DNA of 6,419 bases from Clostridia bacterium (GCA_017629325.1 JAGBXL010000109.1:1-6419); one strand, 5' to 3'. Positions 1 to 5,612 are shown, counted from the first letter of the stretch. Numbers and translations: made by a program. The notes: a model not told the origin generated them from the letters alone.

Positions 1-47
1 ACATCTTTCATCTGGTGAGTTATTTGCTGAAAATATCTAACATTCAT
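1..47 (-). CDS. 5' end of a leftward gene of unknown function (cut by window edge)
   Basis: Only the first 15 codons lie in the window, reading MNVRYFQQITHQMKD. The start is the ATG at 47-45. A GGGGTG ribosome binding site (complement of 54-59) sits 6 nt before it, which is the main support. The alternative ATG at 43 reaches a stop after seven codons. The peptide is too short to assign to a family. The gene would be divergent from bofA, sharing the AT-rich stretch between about 48 and 274. It could also be a chance start; the sequence left of the window would settle this. Confidence 0.4.
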   Translation of the reverse strand, partial: MNVRYFQQITHQMKD

Positions 48-274
48 ATACGGCACCCCATTTTAAAGTATATATATTTATTCTAATGTTTTTTGATGAA
101 AAATGCAAGATTTCAGCTAAGCTTTGTGCATTTTGCATAAATTAAGCGTAATTTATACAAAATATTTGTAGGTTATTTCTGTAAATATTATTTATTTTTT
201 CGGTTATTTCTGTGATTTTTTTATTATTAACAGAGATATTTTGCATATATTTATACAAACAAAGGTTTTGGACG

Positions 275-547
275 GTGAATTTTTTGAATAGCTTTATAAC
301 CATTACAGGATATGTTCTGGGCAGCCTTATTATTTTTTGTTCGTTTTTTGTGTGCTCTGCTCCTCTAAAATACATAGCTCTGTTTCTTTTAAACAGTATT
401 GTGGGTTGCTTTGTGCTTACGCTGGCAAATATTTTTTTAAAACAATTGGGAATTTATGTGGGAATAAACCCTATAACCGCGGTTTGCACGGGGATAATGG
501 GGATTCCTGGAGCAGTGGCGGTTATACTTTTGGCAGCTTTTCTATGA
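275..547 (+). CDS. bofA: BofA-family pro-sigma-K processing inhibitor
   Basis: BofA is a small membrane protein. In Bacillus it sits with SpoIVFA in the forespore-surrounding membrane and holds the intramembrane protease SpoIVFB inactive until the checkpoint signal releases pro-sigma-K cleavage. The call rests on the C-terminal family signature INPITAVCTGIMGIPGA (about residues 64-80) and on hydrophobic segments near 9-27, 33-55 and 66-89, with the APLK turn at 29-32. N52, N65 and T68 fall where the Asn/Asn/Thr residues important in B. subtilis BofA are expected (from memory of the family). The open frame extends to a GTG at 212. I chose the GTG at 275 because an AAAGG ribosome binding site lies 9 nt upstream (261-265) and the 90-residue product fits the roughly 87-residue family length. 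Its last codons form the left arm of a strong hairpin. Some clostridia make sigma-K without a pro-sequence, so the partner protease in this organism is unconfirmed. Confidence 0.88.
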   Translation: MNFLNSFITITGYVLGSLIIFCSFFVCSAPLKYIALFLLNSIVGCFVLTLANIFLKQLGIYVGINPITAVCTGIMGIPGAVAVILLAAFL

Positions 548-565
548 AAAGCGCCAAAAGTATAA
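522..565. repeat. Near-perfect hairpin overlapping the bofA 3' end
   Basis: The left arm (522-542) and right arm (546-565) pair over 20 bp, with one bulged A at 535 and a 3-nt loop. The left arm is the coding end of bofA and the TGA stop (545-547) lies at the tip, so the right arm is entirely non-coding. No T-tract follows on either strand, so it does not look like a standard intrinsic terminator. It could slow exonucleases or stabilise the bofA mRNA. Confidence 0.8.
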
Positions 566-659
566 GATAAGAGAGAATAGAGAAGAGTGAAGAGAAAATG
601 AAGAAATCCGCCCACACAGGCGGATTTCTACCATTTCTATTATCTATTCTCTCTTATTT
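565..659. repeat. Long imperfect palindrome between convergent bofA and serS
   Basis: The outer arms ATAAGAGAGAATAGA (567-581) and TCTATTCTCTCTTAT (643-657) are a perfect 15-bp inverted repeat. They enclose a partly paired purine-rich/pyrimidine-rich middle (AGAAAATG near 593-600 against CATTTCT at 632-638) and a GC-rich core hairpin at 602-629. The right outer arm supplies the serS stop codon (654-656). The shape resembles a small non-autonomous palindromic element or an elaborated bidirectional terminator; one copy cannot decide between them. Confidence 0.7.
602..629. terminator. Bidirectional intrinsic terminator, bofA/serS
   Basis: AGAAATCCGCC pairs with GGCGGATTTCT over 11 perfect base pairs around the loop CACACA. 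On the leftward strand the stem is followed by a T-rich tail (TTTCTTCATTTTCTC), suited to ending serS transcripts. On the rightward strand the tail is less T-rich, though the stem itself ends in TTT. Its position between two convergent genes fits a shared terminator. Confidence 0.75.
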
Positions 660-1931
660 CTTCTCTATTTTTGTCTTTCCGCCCATATATGGAACAAGCA
701 CATCGGGAATTGTTACAGAGCCGTCTTCATTCTGATAGTTTTCTAAGATTGCGGCAACTGTTCTGCCTACTGCAACACCGCTTCCGTTAAGGGTGTGAAC
801 AAACTGTGCTTTATCTTTGGGTGAATTTTTAAATTTGATATTTGCTCTTCTGGCCTGGAAATCTTCAAAGTTAGAACATGAAGAAATTTCAACATAACGG
901 TTGTAGCTGGGCATCCATACTTCAATATCATATTTTTTGGCAGCTGTAAAACCGAGGTCGCCAACGCAGATTTTTACAACACGGTAGGGAAGATTTAAAA
1001 GTTTTAAAACCTTTTCGGCATCGTTTGTAAGTTTTTCGAGTTCTTCATAGGAATTTTCGGGTGATGCAAACTTAACAAGCTCAACTTTATTGAACTGATG
1101 CTGACGAATAAGACCTCTTGTGTCTTTTCCGGCAGAACCCGCTTCTGCTCTGAAGCATGCAGAATATGCAACATGCTTTATAGGAAGCTTTGTGCCATCC
1201 AGAATTTCATCGCGATACATATTTGTAACGGGAACTTCTGCTGTGGGAATGAGGAAGTAGTCGGTATTCATAACCTTAAATGCATCTTCTTCAAATTTAG
1301 GAAGCTGACCTGTGCCGAGCATACTTCTTCTATGCACCATATATGGTGGGAATATTTCTGTGTAACCACTATCTGTTGTGTGTGTGTCTAAATAAAAATT
1401 GATAATGGCTCTCTCCAGGCGAGCACCCAAGCCTTTATAGAAGGTAAAGCGTGTTCCTGTTACCTTGCCGGCAGTTGGAGCATCCAGAATATCTAAATCG
1501 GCACCGATATCCCAGTGAGCCTTGGGTTCAAAGCTGAATTTTGTTGGCTCAGAGAATTTTCTTATTTCTACATTATCTTCGTCGGTATCGCCGTCGGGAA
1601 CTTCGTCGTTTGGAATATTTGGAATAGTGAGCATTAAATTATTGATTTTTTCGTCATATTCTCTCACTTTTTCATCAATTTCTTTGATTTCGTCCGAAAG
1701 CTTTTTCATTTCTTCAAAAATAGGAGCAACGTCTTTGCCCTCTTTTTTGAGCATTGGAATGCTTTTGCTGACTTCATTCTGTTTTTGTTTGAGCTGTTCA
1801 ACACTGAATAAAAGCTCTCTTTTTTCGCTATCAAGCTTTAAAAGACCGTCGATATCTACAACTTCTTTTCTTCTGGCAAGAGCTTTTTTTACTTTTTCTG
1901 TTTCTGTTCTTATGAGTTTAATATCTAACAT
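654..1931 (-). CDS. serS: Serine--tRNA ligase (SerRS, class II)
   Basis: A cytoplasmic enzyme that activates serine with ATP and charges tRNA-Ser (and tRNA-Sec where present). The 425 residues match the usual bacterial length. Residues about 1-105 form the N-terminal tRNA-binding coiled-coil arm, rich in Lys/Glu heptads. The catalytic core follows: motif 1 around 172-197 (ending GYTEIFPPYMV), the serine-site TAE at 230-232, motif 2 from CFRAEAG to NKVEL (259-284, with R261 and E263), the EISSCSN segment at 348-354, and motif 3 NGSGVAVGRTVAAILE (382-397, with R390). All key motifs are intact. The ATG at 1931 is preceded by AAAGGA (complement of 1945-1950) at 13 nt, longer than ideal. The upstream gene ends 34 nt away, so co-transcription is likely. 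No T-box leader lies directly upstream. The last codons and stop fall inside the palindrome shared with bofA. Confidence 0.98.
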   Translation of the reverse strand: MLDIKLIRTETEKVKKALARRKEVVDIDGLLKLDSEKRELLFSVEQLKQKQNEVSKSIPMLKKEGKDVAPIFEEMKKLSDEIKEIDEKVREYDEKINNLMLTIPNIPNDEVPDGDTDEDNVEIRKFSEPTKFSFEPKAHWDIGADLDILDAPTAGKVTGTRFTFYKGLGARLERAIINFYLDTHTTDSGYTEIFPPYMVHRRSMLGTGQLPKFEEDAFKVMNTDYFLIPTAEVPVTNMYRDEILDGTKLPIKHVAYSACFRAEAGSAGKDTRGLIRQHQFNKVELVKFASPENSYEELEKLTNDAEKVLKLLNLPYRVVKICVGDLGFTAAKKYDIEVWMPSYNRYVEISSCSNFEDFQARRANIKFKNSPKDKAQFVHTLNGSGVAVGRTVAAILENYQNEDGSVTIPDVLVPYMGGKTKIEKK

Positions 1932-1965
1932 TATTTATACACTGTCCTTTCAAAACAGGAATTAT

Positions 1966-2376
1966 TTAGTAAACTAATTTATTATAAATGTAAAGTTGTG
2001 CTTCTGTCAAGCTTTCCGAATCAATAGTTGATTTTATTTGCTTACTTTTGGTAAAATTTCCGCCATTATATGCTTTTATAGCCTGCATTAAAAGCTCATC
2101 GTTTTTATTTTTTGTTTCACTATCAATTTTTAATGCTTCACAGTCGCTCTTTACAATGCCAAGTTCGAGGCTCACTGCATCAAGTTGTTTTTGAAGCTCA
2201 ATATTTTTGCTTTGAAGCTCTGTGTTTTTCTTGGAAAGCTCAGTTATGTCGGATTTTAATCCTTGAGTTTGTTCTGTGCTGTTATTGTGGCTTAATCCTG
2301 CAAAAATAATAAGAATAAGTGCAAAGGAAAAAAGAATAGCCACATACATCCACAAAAATTTTGTATTCTCTTTCAT
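1966..2376 (-). CDS. Small single-pass membrane protein with coiled coil, unknown function
   Basis: This 136-residue product is not recognised. It has a short charged N-terminus (MKENTK) and one strong transmembrane helix at about 7-28. A Ser/Thr-rich linker follows, then a long heptad-like coiled coil at about 38-85 (ELSKKNTELQSKNIELQKQL). The C-terminal helical segment (LLMQAIKAYNGGNF onward) resembles one TPR-like helical hairpin. The predicted topology is N-terminus inside, coiled coil outside, as in small divisome or envelope scaffold proteins, but that is only a shape resemblance. I chose the ATG at 2376 because AAAGGTGAT ends 7 nt upstream; a longer GTG start at 2388 would lie inside that ribosome binding site. 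It lies 34 nt before serS and downstream of parB, where many clostridia carry a different small membrane protein (DUF4446), whose signature is not visible here. Confidence 0.8.
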   Translation of the reverse strand: MKENTKFLWMYVAILFSFALILIIFAGLSHNNSTEQTQGLKSDITELSKKNTELQSKNIELQKQLDAVSLELGIVKSDCEALKIDSETKNKNDELLMQAIKAYNGGNFTKSKQIKSTIDSESLTEAQLYIYNKLVY

Positions 2377-2454
2377 TTTATATATCACCTTTCAAAATTT
2401 CGACTTTTTGTATTTCCCCTCTTAAAATAATAAAAAAACCTTGTTTTTTATTGT

Positions 2455-2470
2455 TGTTCCACGTGGAACA
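2455..2470. promoter_or_regulatory. parS: parS site downstream of parB
   Basis: TGTTCCACGTGGAACA is a perfect 16-bp palindrome and fits the Firmicutes parS consensus TGTTNCACGTGAAACA, with the symmetric G variant. ParB loads here, binds CTP and spreads as a clamp, nucleating the origin partition complex and SMC loading. It lies between parB and the small membrane protein gene, in a 188-bp non-coding gap. Confidence 0.93.
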
Positions 2471-2482
2471 CTTAAAATCTCC

Positions 2483-2544
2483 AAAAACGGCGTTTTAAGG
2501 CGATTTTTATTTTCAACGCAAAATCACCTTGCCACACTTGCGTT
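2483..2544 (-). other. Overlapping hairpins in the parB 3' region
   Basis: On the leftward transcript, AACGCAA (complement of 2538-2544) can pair with TTGCGTT (complement of 2515-2521). Alternatively AAGGTGATTTT (complement of 2520-2530) pairs with AAAATCGCCTT (complement of 2497-2507) over 11 bp including one G-U. The two stems share bases and exclude each other. A small AAAAC-GCC-GTTTT hairpin ending in five T (2482-2495) follows. This may be the weak terminator of parB or a processing site; no ligand-type riboswitch was recognised. Confidence 0.4.
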
Positions 2545-2564
2545 TATCAAATTAAGAGGCATTT

Positions 2565-3434
2565 TTAAAGGTCGATTTTTTCGGTTCCTGAAATAATTTT
2601 TACTATTCTTTCTAAATCTTTAGCTGAATAGTAGTCTATTTGAATTTTTCCTTTGTTTTTCTTTCCGGAAATTTTCACCTTTGTTCCAAGAATGTCCTCA
2701 ATACTTTTTTCTATTTTTTCATAGGCGAGCTTGATGTTCAAATTTTCTTTTGTTTCCTTTTTGGCAGGTGTCATATATTTTTTAACCTCTGCCTCCAATT
2801 CACGCACACTTAAATTCTTTTCTATTGTAAGTGAGCATAACTGCAATTTTCCATTATCGTCGGGCAGAGATAAGAGGACTTTGGCGTGTCCCACAGATAT
2901 TGCACCCTCTGAAAGAAGGTTTAAAACATCTTTTGGAAGATTTAAAAGCCTTAAGGAATTTGCTATACCGCTTCGGCTTTTGCTTACCTTTTGAGCAACC
3001 TCCTCCTGATTAAGCCCATATTCCTCCATTAAATTTTTATAGCCAAAGGCTTCTTCAACGGGGTTTAAATCTTCTCTCTGGAGGTTTTCTATTAATGATA
3101 TTTCAAATAATTTTTGATTATCTAATTTTTTAACTATTGCGGGGATTTCTTTAAGCCCTGCTTTTTTTGCTGCACGCCATCTGCGTTCACCGGCAATTAT
3201 GGTGTAGTAGCCGTTTGGTGCTTCCTGAACTAAAATTGGTGTTATAACTCCGTTTTGCCTTATTGAATCTGCCAGTTCTTCCAGCTTTTCTTCGTTAAAG
3301 CTCTTTCTTGGCTGGGATTTATTAGGCTCAACATCAATAATCTTTATTTCTTTTATATTATCGGAATCAATTGACGATTTTTCATCGGTCAAAAGTGCTC
3401 CCAGGCCTTTTCCCAATCCTTTTTTCTTAACCAT
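2565..3434 (-). CDS. parB: Chromosome partitioning protein ParB / Spo0J
   Basis: A CTP-dependent DNA clamp that loads at parS, spreads along the origin region, recruits SMC condensin and stimulates the ParA ATPase. The 289 residues match Spo0J-type length. The N-terminal KGLGKGLGALL (5-15) is the ParA-activating peptide. The CTP-binding/ParB domain shows QPRK (41-44), GERRWRA (82-88) and ENLQRED (116-122). The parS-reading helix-turn-helix spans about 141-162 (NQEEVAQKVSKSRSGIANSL). A basic linker near 222-230 leads to the C-terminal dimer domain (about 233-289). The ATG at 3434 is preceded by AGGTG (complement of 3441-3445) at 6 nt. parA ends 112 nt upstream with no clear promoter in between, so a parA-parB operon is likely. 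In B. subtilis, loss of Spo0J blocks sporulation through Soj, which is notable given spo0A nearby. Confidence 0.97.
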   Translation of the reverse strand: MVKKKGLGKGLGALLTDEKSSIDSDNIKEIKIIDVEPNKSQPRKSFNEEKLEELADSIRQNGVITPILVQEAPNGYYTIIAGERRWRAAKKAGLKEIPAIVKKLDNQKLFEISLIENLQREDLNPVEEAFGYKNLMEEYGLNQEEVAQKVSKSRSGIANSLRLLNLPKDVLNLLSEGAISVGHAKVLLSLPDDNGKLQLCSLTIEKNLSVRELEAEVKKYMTPAKKETKENLNIKLAYEKIEKSIEDILGTKVKISGKKNKGKIQIDYYSAKDLERIVKIISGTEKIDL

Positions 3435-3540
3435 TTATATCACCTCGATTATTTCTTTCCCCATTTTTTGCTGTATAGGAATTTACGCTGTTTTTTGTTC
3501 GCGTGAATAGATGTTACTGAAATTTAGCACGCTCTCATGT

Positions 3541-3561
3541 GCAGGCTCAGCCTGCTTTTTT
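3541..3561 (+). terminator. Possible antisense-facing terminator at the parA 3' end
   Basis: GCAGGC-TCA-GCCTGC forms a 6-bp GC-rich stem directly followed by six T on the rightward strand. The hairpin overlaps the parA stop codon and the T run is the complement of two lysine AAA codons. It would stop rightward (antisense) transcription entering parA. On the leftward strand there is no T-tract, so it would not terminate parA. Codon-driven coincidence is possible. Confidence 0.35.
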
Positions 3562-4320
3562 GTTGTTTTTTATAAGCTCCTTTGCAAGCTTTACATACAT
3601 TTCGCTGCCCTTTGAGGATTTATCGTAATAATTTATCGGCTCTCCAAAGCTTGGTGCTTCGCTTAAGCGCACATTACGGGGAATAACTGTTTTATATAGC
3701 TTGTCTGCATAATATTTTTTAACCTCTTGGGCAACAAGCATAGATAAATTGGTGCGTACATCATACATTGTTAAAAGTACACCCTCTATTTCTATATTTG
3801 GATTTAACTGCTTTTTAACCTTGCGGATAGTTGCTGTAAGCTGACTTAAGCCCTCTAAGGCATAGTATTCGCACTGAATGGGCATAATAATACTATCTGA
3901 CGCAGTAAATGCATTAAGAGTTAAAAGCCCAAGTGATGGCGGACAGTCTATTATTATGTAGTCGAAATCATCTTTTATAGCTACCAAAGCATTTTTTAAA
4001 AGATATTCTCTGTTTTCCATATCTACCATTTCAATTTCACCGCCGGCAAGGTCTATGCCAGAAGATAAAACCCAAAGGTTTTCGAATTCTGTTTTAATTA
4101 TAGCTTCTTTTACAGGTGATGCATTTACAAGAACATCATAAACAGATAACTGGGCAGCTTCTTTATCAACACCAACACCGCTGGTGGCATTGCCCTGGGG
4201 GTCTAAATCTATAAGAAGAACCTTTTTCTTTTGAGCCGCAACGCAGGAAGACAGGTTTACAGATGTTGTTGTTTTGCCCACGCCGCCTTTTTGATTGGCA
4301 ACAGAAATAATTTTAGCCAT
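3547..4320 (-). CDS. parA: Chromosome partitioning ATPase ParA / Soj
   Basis: A nucleoid-binding P-loop ATPase that dimerises on ATP and, when triggered by ParB, drives or guides origin segregation. In Bacillus, Soj also modulates DnaA and sporulation genes. The 257 residues are typical for Soj. Visible are the deviant Walker A KGGVGKTT (11-18) with signature lysine K11 and K16, Walker A' LIDLDPQGN (36-44), and Walker B IIIDCPP (122-128) with D125. R189 (in YDVRTNLS) and R218 (in VRLSEAPS) sit where Soj DNA-binding arginines are found. The ATG at 4320 is preceded by AAAGGAG (complement of 4328-4334) at 7 nt, the strongest ribosome binding site in the window. It is the first gene after the spo0A terminator and has its own candidate promoter and an upstream parS. 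It lacks the N-terminal extension of plasmid ParA proteins. Confidence 0.97.
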   Translation of the reverse strand: MAKIISVANQKGGVGKTTTSVNLSSCVAAQKKKVLLIDLDPQGNATSGVGVDKEAAQLSVYDVLVNASPVKEAIIKTEFENLWVLSSGIDLAGGEIEMVDMENREYLLKNALVAIKDDFDYIIIDCPPSLGLLTLNAFTASDSIIMPIQCEYYALEGLSQLTATIRKVKKQLNPNIEIEGVLLTMYDVRTNLSMLVAQEVKKYYADKLYKTVIPRNVRLSEAPSFGEPINYYDKSSKGSEMYVKLAKELIKNNKKAG

Positions 4321-4363
4321 TTTTCTGCTCCTTTCTGTGTGTTACATAATATATATTTCATAT

Positions 4364-4372
4364 AGTATAACA
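4364..4372 (-). promoter_or_regulatory. Candidate extended -10 promoter of parA
   Basis: On the leftward strand TGTTATACT is an extended -10 element (TGn plus TATACT), placing a start point near 4357 and a leader of about 36 nt before the parA ATG. The -35 region (about 4387-4392) matches the consensus poorly, as is common for extended -10 promoters. A parS half-site (TGTTCCA, complement of 4388-4394) overlaps that -35 region. Confidence 0.5.
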
Positions 4373-4437
4373 CAAATATAATTTTAATGGAACAGTTTTT
4401 TTAAATTTTTTTAAAAAACATTCATTATATTTATTAA

Positions 4438-4453
4438 TGTTCCACGTGGAACA
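4438..4453. promoter_or_regulatory. parS: parS site upstream of parA
   Basis: A second perfect copy of TGTTCCACGTGGAACA, here inside a longer 20-bp palindrome (4436-4455, AATG...CATT). It lies 117 bp upstream of the parA start codon and 12 bp from the spo0A terminator. As a ParB loading site it could support partition and, by position, autoregulation of parA. It is identical in its 16-bp core to the site downstream of parB. Confidence 0.94.
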
Positions 4454-4465
4454 TTTAATAAAAGC

Positions 4466-4501
4466 AAAAAAGAGCATCTCAGGGGGAAGACGCTCTTTTT
4501 T
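4466..4501 (-). terminator. Intrinsic terminator of spo0A
   Basis: On the leftward strand AAAAAAGAGCGTCT pairs with AGATGCTCTTTTTT over 14 bp, with one G-U and an 8-nt loop. The T run TTTTTTGCTTTT follows. It lies 68 nt past the spo0A stop and should isolate spo0A from parA transcription. The A/T flanks make it partly usable in the rightward direction too, where one pair becomes an A-C mismatch. Confidence 0.88.
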
Positions 4502-4569
4502 ACTTTGACAGATATTCATTTGAACTCTGCCAGAATATATACAAATTTAAGGGAGTTATAGGCTTTTTA

Positions 4570-5343
4570 TCAGCTTGCCTTCATATCAAGGCGAATTTTA
4601 TCTGCAATAAGAGCAATAAACTCACTGTTTGTGGGCTTGCCCTTGCTGCCGAGAATTGTGTAGCCAAAGAATTCGTTGAGTATTTCAGGGTTGCCTCTGT
4701 CCCATGCAACCTCAATTGCGTGGCGAATAGCCCTTTCTACTCTTGATGCAGTTGTGTTGTAGTGTTTGGCAACGGTTGGGTATAAAAGCTTTGTTATTGA
4801 ATTTATTGTGTCCATATCATCAATAACCATTGCTATTGCATCTCTTATATACTGATAGCCTTTAATATGTGCCGGAACACCGAGCTGCTGAATATACATT
4901 GTTATGTTTGTTTCTAAATCATTTTTGCTTTTTACCATTGGCTTTAGCTGGGTTTCTTCGGGAGAGGTGCATATATCCTTTATTCTGTCTATAAGGCTTG
5001 ATGCTTCAAAGGGCTTTGCCAGAAAATAAGATGCTCCTAAATTCATTGCTTTATTTATGATATTTTCGTATCCCATAGATGAAAAGACAATTGTTTTTGG
5101 TTTTTTAGAAAGCATGGTATTGGAATTAAGCTTTCCTAAAAGTGCCAGACCGTCCATATATGGCATTATTATATCTGTTAAAAGAATATCGGGTCTTTTT
5201 TCAAGAATCATTTCATAAGCTTCTTTTCCGTCGTAGGCAATGCCCACCACTTCCAGAAAGCTCTCTTTTTCGAGAGATGCCTTTAAGGAATGGCAAAATT
5301 CCTTATTATCATCGGCAATAATCACTCTTACTTTGTTTTTCAA
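4570..5343 (-). CDS. spo0A: Stage 0 sporulation response regulator Spo0A
   Basis: The master transcription factor for sporulation entry: phosphorylated on its receiver domain, it dimerises and binds 0A boxes. Receiver residues about 5-125 show the acidic pair D11/D12, the phospho-acceptor D57 in LLTDIIMPYMDG, the switch serines S88/S89 and K110-P111. A short linker (about 126-140) leads to the Spo0A-only DNA-binding domain (about 141-257), with the signature SRVERAIRHAIEVAWDRG (200-217) carrying the recognition helix. At 257 residues it is slightly shorter than B. subtilis Spo0A (267), mostly in the linker. The start is a TTG at 5343, with AGGAG (complement of 5353-5357) at 9 nt; an in-frame TAG immediately before it rules out a longer product. 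Upstream is a consensus sigma-A promoter and, further out, paired 0A boxes. Unusually, the neighbours are parA and a toxin-antitoxin pair rather than spoIVB/recN. Confidence 0.98.
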   Translation of the reverse strand: MKNKVRVIIADDNKEFCHSLKASLEKESFLEVVGIAYDGKEAYEMILEKRPDILLTDIIMPYMDGLALLGKLNSNTMLSKKPKTIVFSSMGYENIINKAMNLGASYFLAKPFEASSLIDRIKDICTSPEETQLKPMVKSKNDLETNITMYIQQLGVPAHIKGYQYIRDAIAMVIDDMDTINSITKLLYPTVAKHYNTTASRVERAIRHAIEVAWDRGNPEILNEFFGYTILGSKGKPTNSEFIALIADKIRLDMKAS

Positions 5344-5381
5344 CTAAATCATCTCCTATGTGTTTGTTTTCTACAAGTAAA

Positions 5382-5410
5382 ATTATAGCCCGCCAAAATA
5401 ATACCTTCAA
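5382..5410 (-). promoter_or_regulatory. Sigma-A promoter of spo0A
   Basis: On the leftward strand, -35 TTGAAG (complement of 5405-5410) and -10 TATAAT (complement of 5382-5387) are separated by exactly 17 bp. The predicted start point is near 5375, giving a leader of about 31 nt with the AGGAG ribosome binding site. This is a strong vegetative-type match. Confidence 0.8.
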
Positions 5411-5463
5411 CATAATTTGTATTTTATGCCATTTAATGACATATTTTTCCACTCAGTTTAAAA

Positions 5464-5470
5464 TTCGACT
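5464..5470 (-). promoter_or_regulatory. Possible degenerate Spo0A box
   Basis: AGTCGAA on the leftward strand matches the 0A box TGTCGAA at six of seven positions. It lies about 90 bp upstream of the predicted spo0A start point, a plausible activator or autoregulation position. The same one-off heptamer occurs elsewhere in the window (2399-2405), so chance is a real possibility. Confidence 0.3.
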
Positions 5471-5509
5471 TTATATCAACAAAAAATTACTTTTAAAAAA
5501 TCACTTCTA

Positions 5510-5586
5510 TGAACTTTAACAATAATAGTTCAAGATATTTGAACTATTATTGCAAAAAGACACCATTTTGCATGAACTTTGAACTT
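5510..5586. repeat. Cluster of TGAACT motifs including a 14-bp perfect hairpin
   Basis: TGAACT occurs at 5510, 5540, 5573 and 5580 and as its complement AGTTCA at 5527. The central pair forms a perfect inverted repeat, CAATAATAGTTCAA (5520-5533) and TTGAACTATTATTG (5539-5552), around a 5-nt spacer. The outer copies share the longer ATGAACTTT (5509-5517, 5572-5580). No T-tract follows the hairpin on either strand, so a protein-binding operator is likelier than a terminator. The binding factor is unknown. Confidence 0.65.
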
Positions 5587-5612
5587 TCTTCACAAAAATC
5601 CATAATTCTTGG

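Noticed and set aside
131..138. TTTTGCAT octamer repeated at 131, 239 and 5566
   Set aside because: The octamer is AT-rich in an AT-rich window, with no consistent spacing to promoters or genes.
135..161. Sporulation sigma-E-type promoter for bofA (TATACAAA near 154, with an AT-rich inverted repeat at 135-158)
   Set aside because: The -10 is only a partial match and no -35 element occurs at the right spacing.
212..274. Longer bofA product starting at the GTG at 212
   Set aside because: No ribosome binding site precedes 212, the added residues do not fit BofA, and the GTG at 275 has AAAGG upstream and gives the family length.
1335..1348. CACCATATATGGTG palindrome inside serS, with CCATATATGG also near 683 in serS and 5156 in spo0A
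   Set aside because: Each encodes Pro-Tyr-Met in a conserved protein motif (CCA TAT ATG), so the shared palindrome is explained by codons.
1522..1977. Rightward 151-codon open frame opposite serS, and similar rightward frames over parB and the small membrane protein
   Set aside because: They are antisense shadows of well-supported genes, with biased Ser/Phe/Leu composition and no ribosome binding sites.
2377..2388. Start of the small membrane protein at the GTG at 2388
   Set aside because: That GTG is part of the AAAGGTGAT ribosome binding site serving the ATG at 2376.
2399..2405. AGTCGAA as a Spo0A box upstream of the small membrane protein
   Set aside because: It has one mismatch, is a single isolated copy and has no recognisable promoter beside it; chance is sufficient.
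1932..2564. T-box leader for serS
   Set aside because: No TGGNACCGCG-type T-box or specifier-stem arrangement is visible upstream of serS or of the preceding gene.
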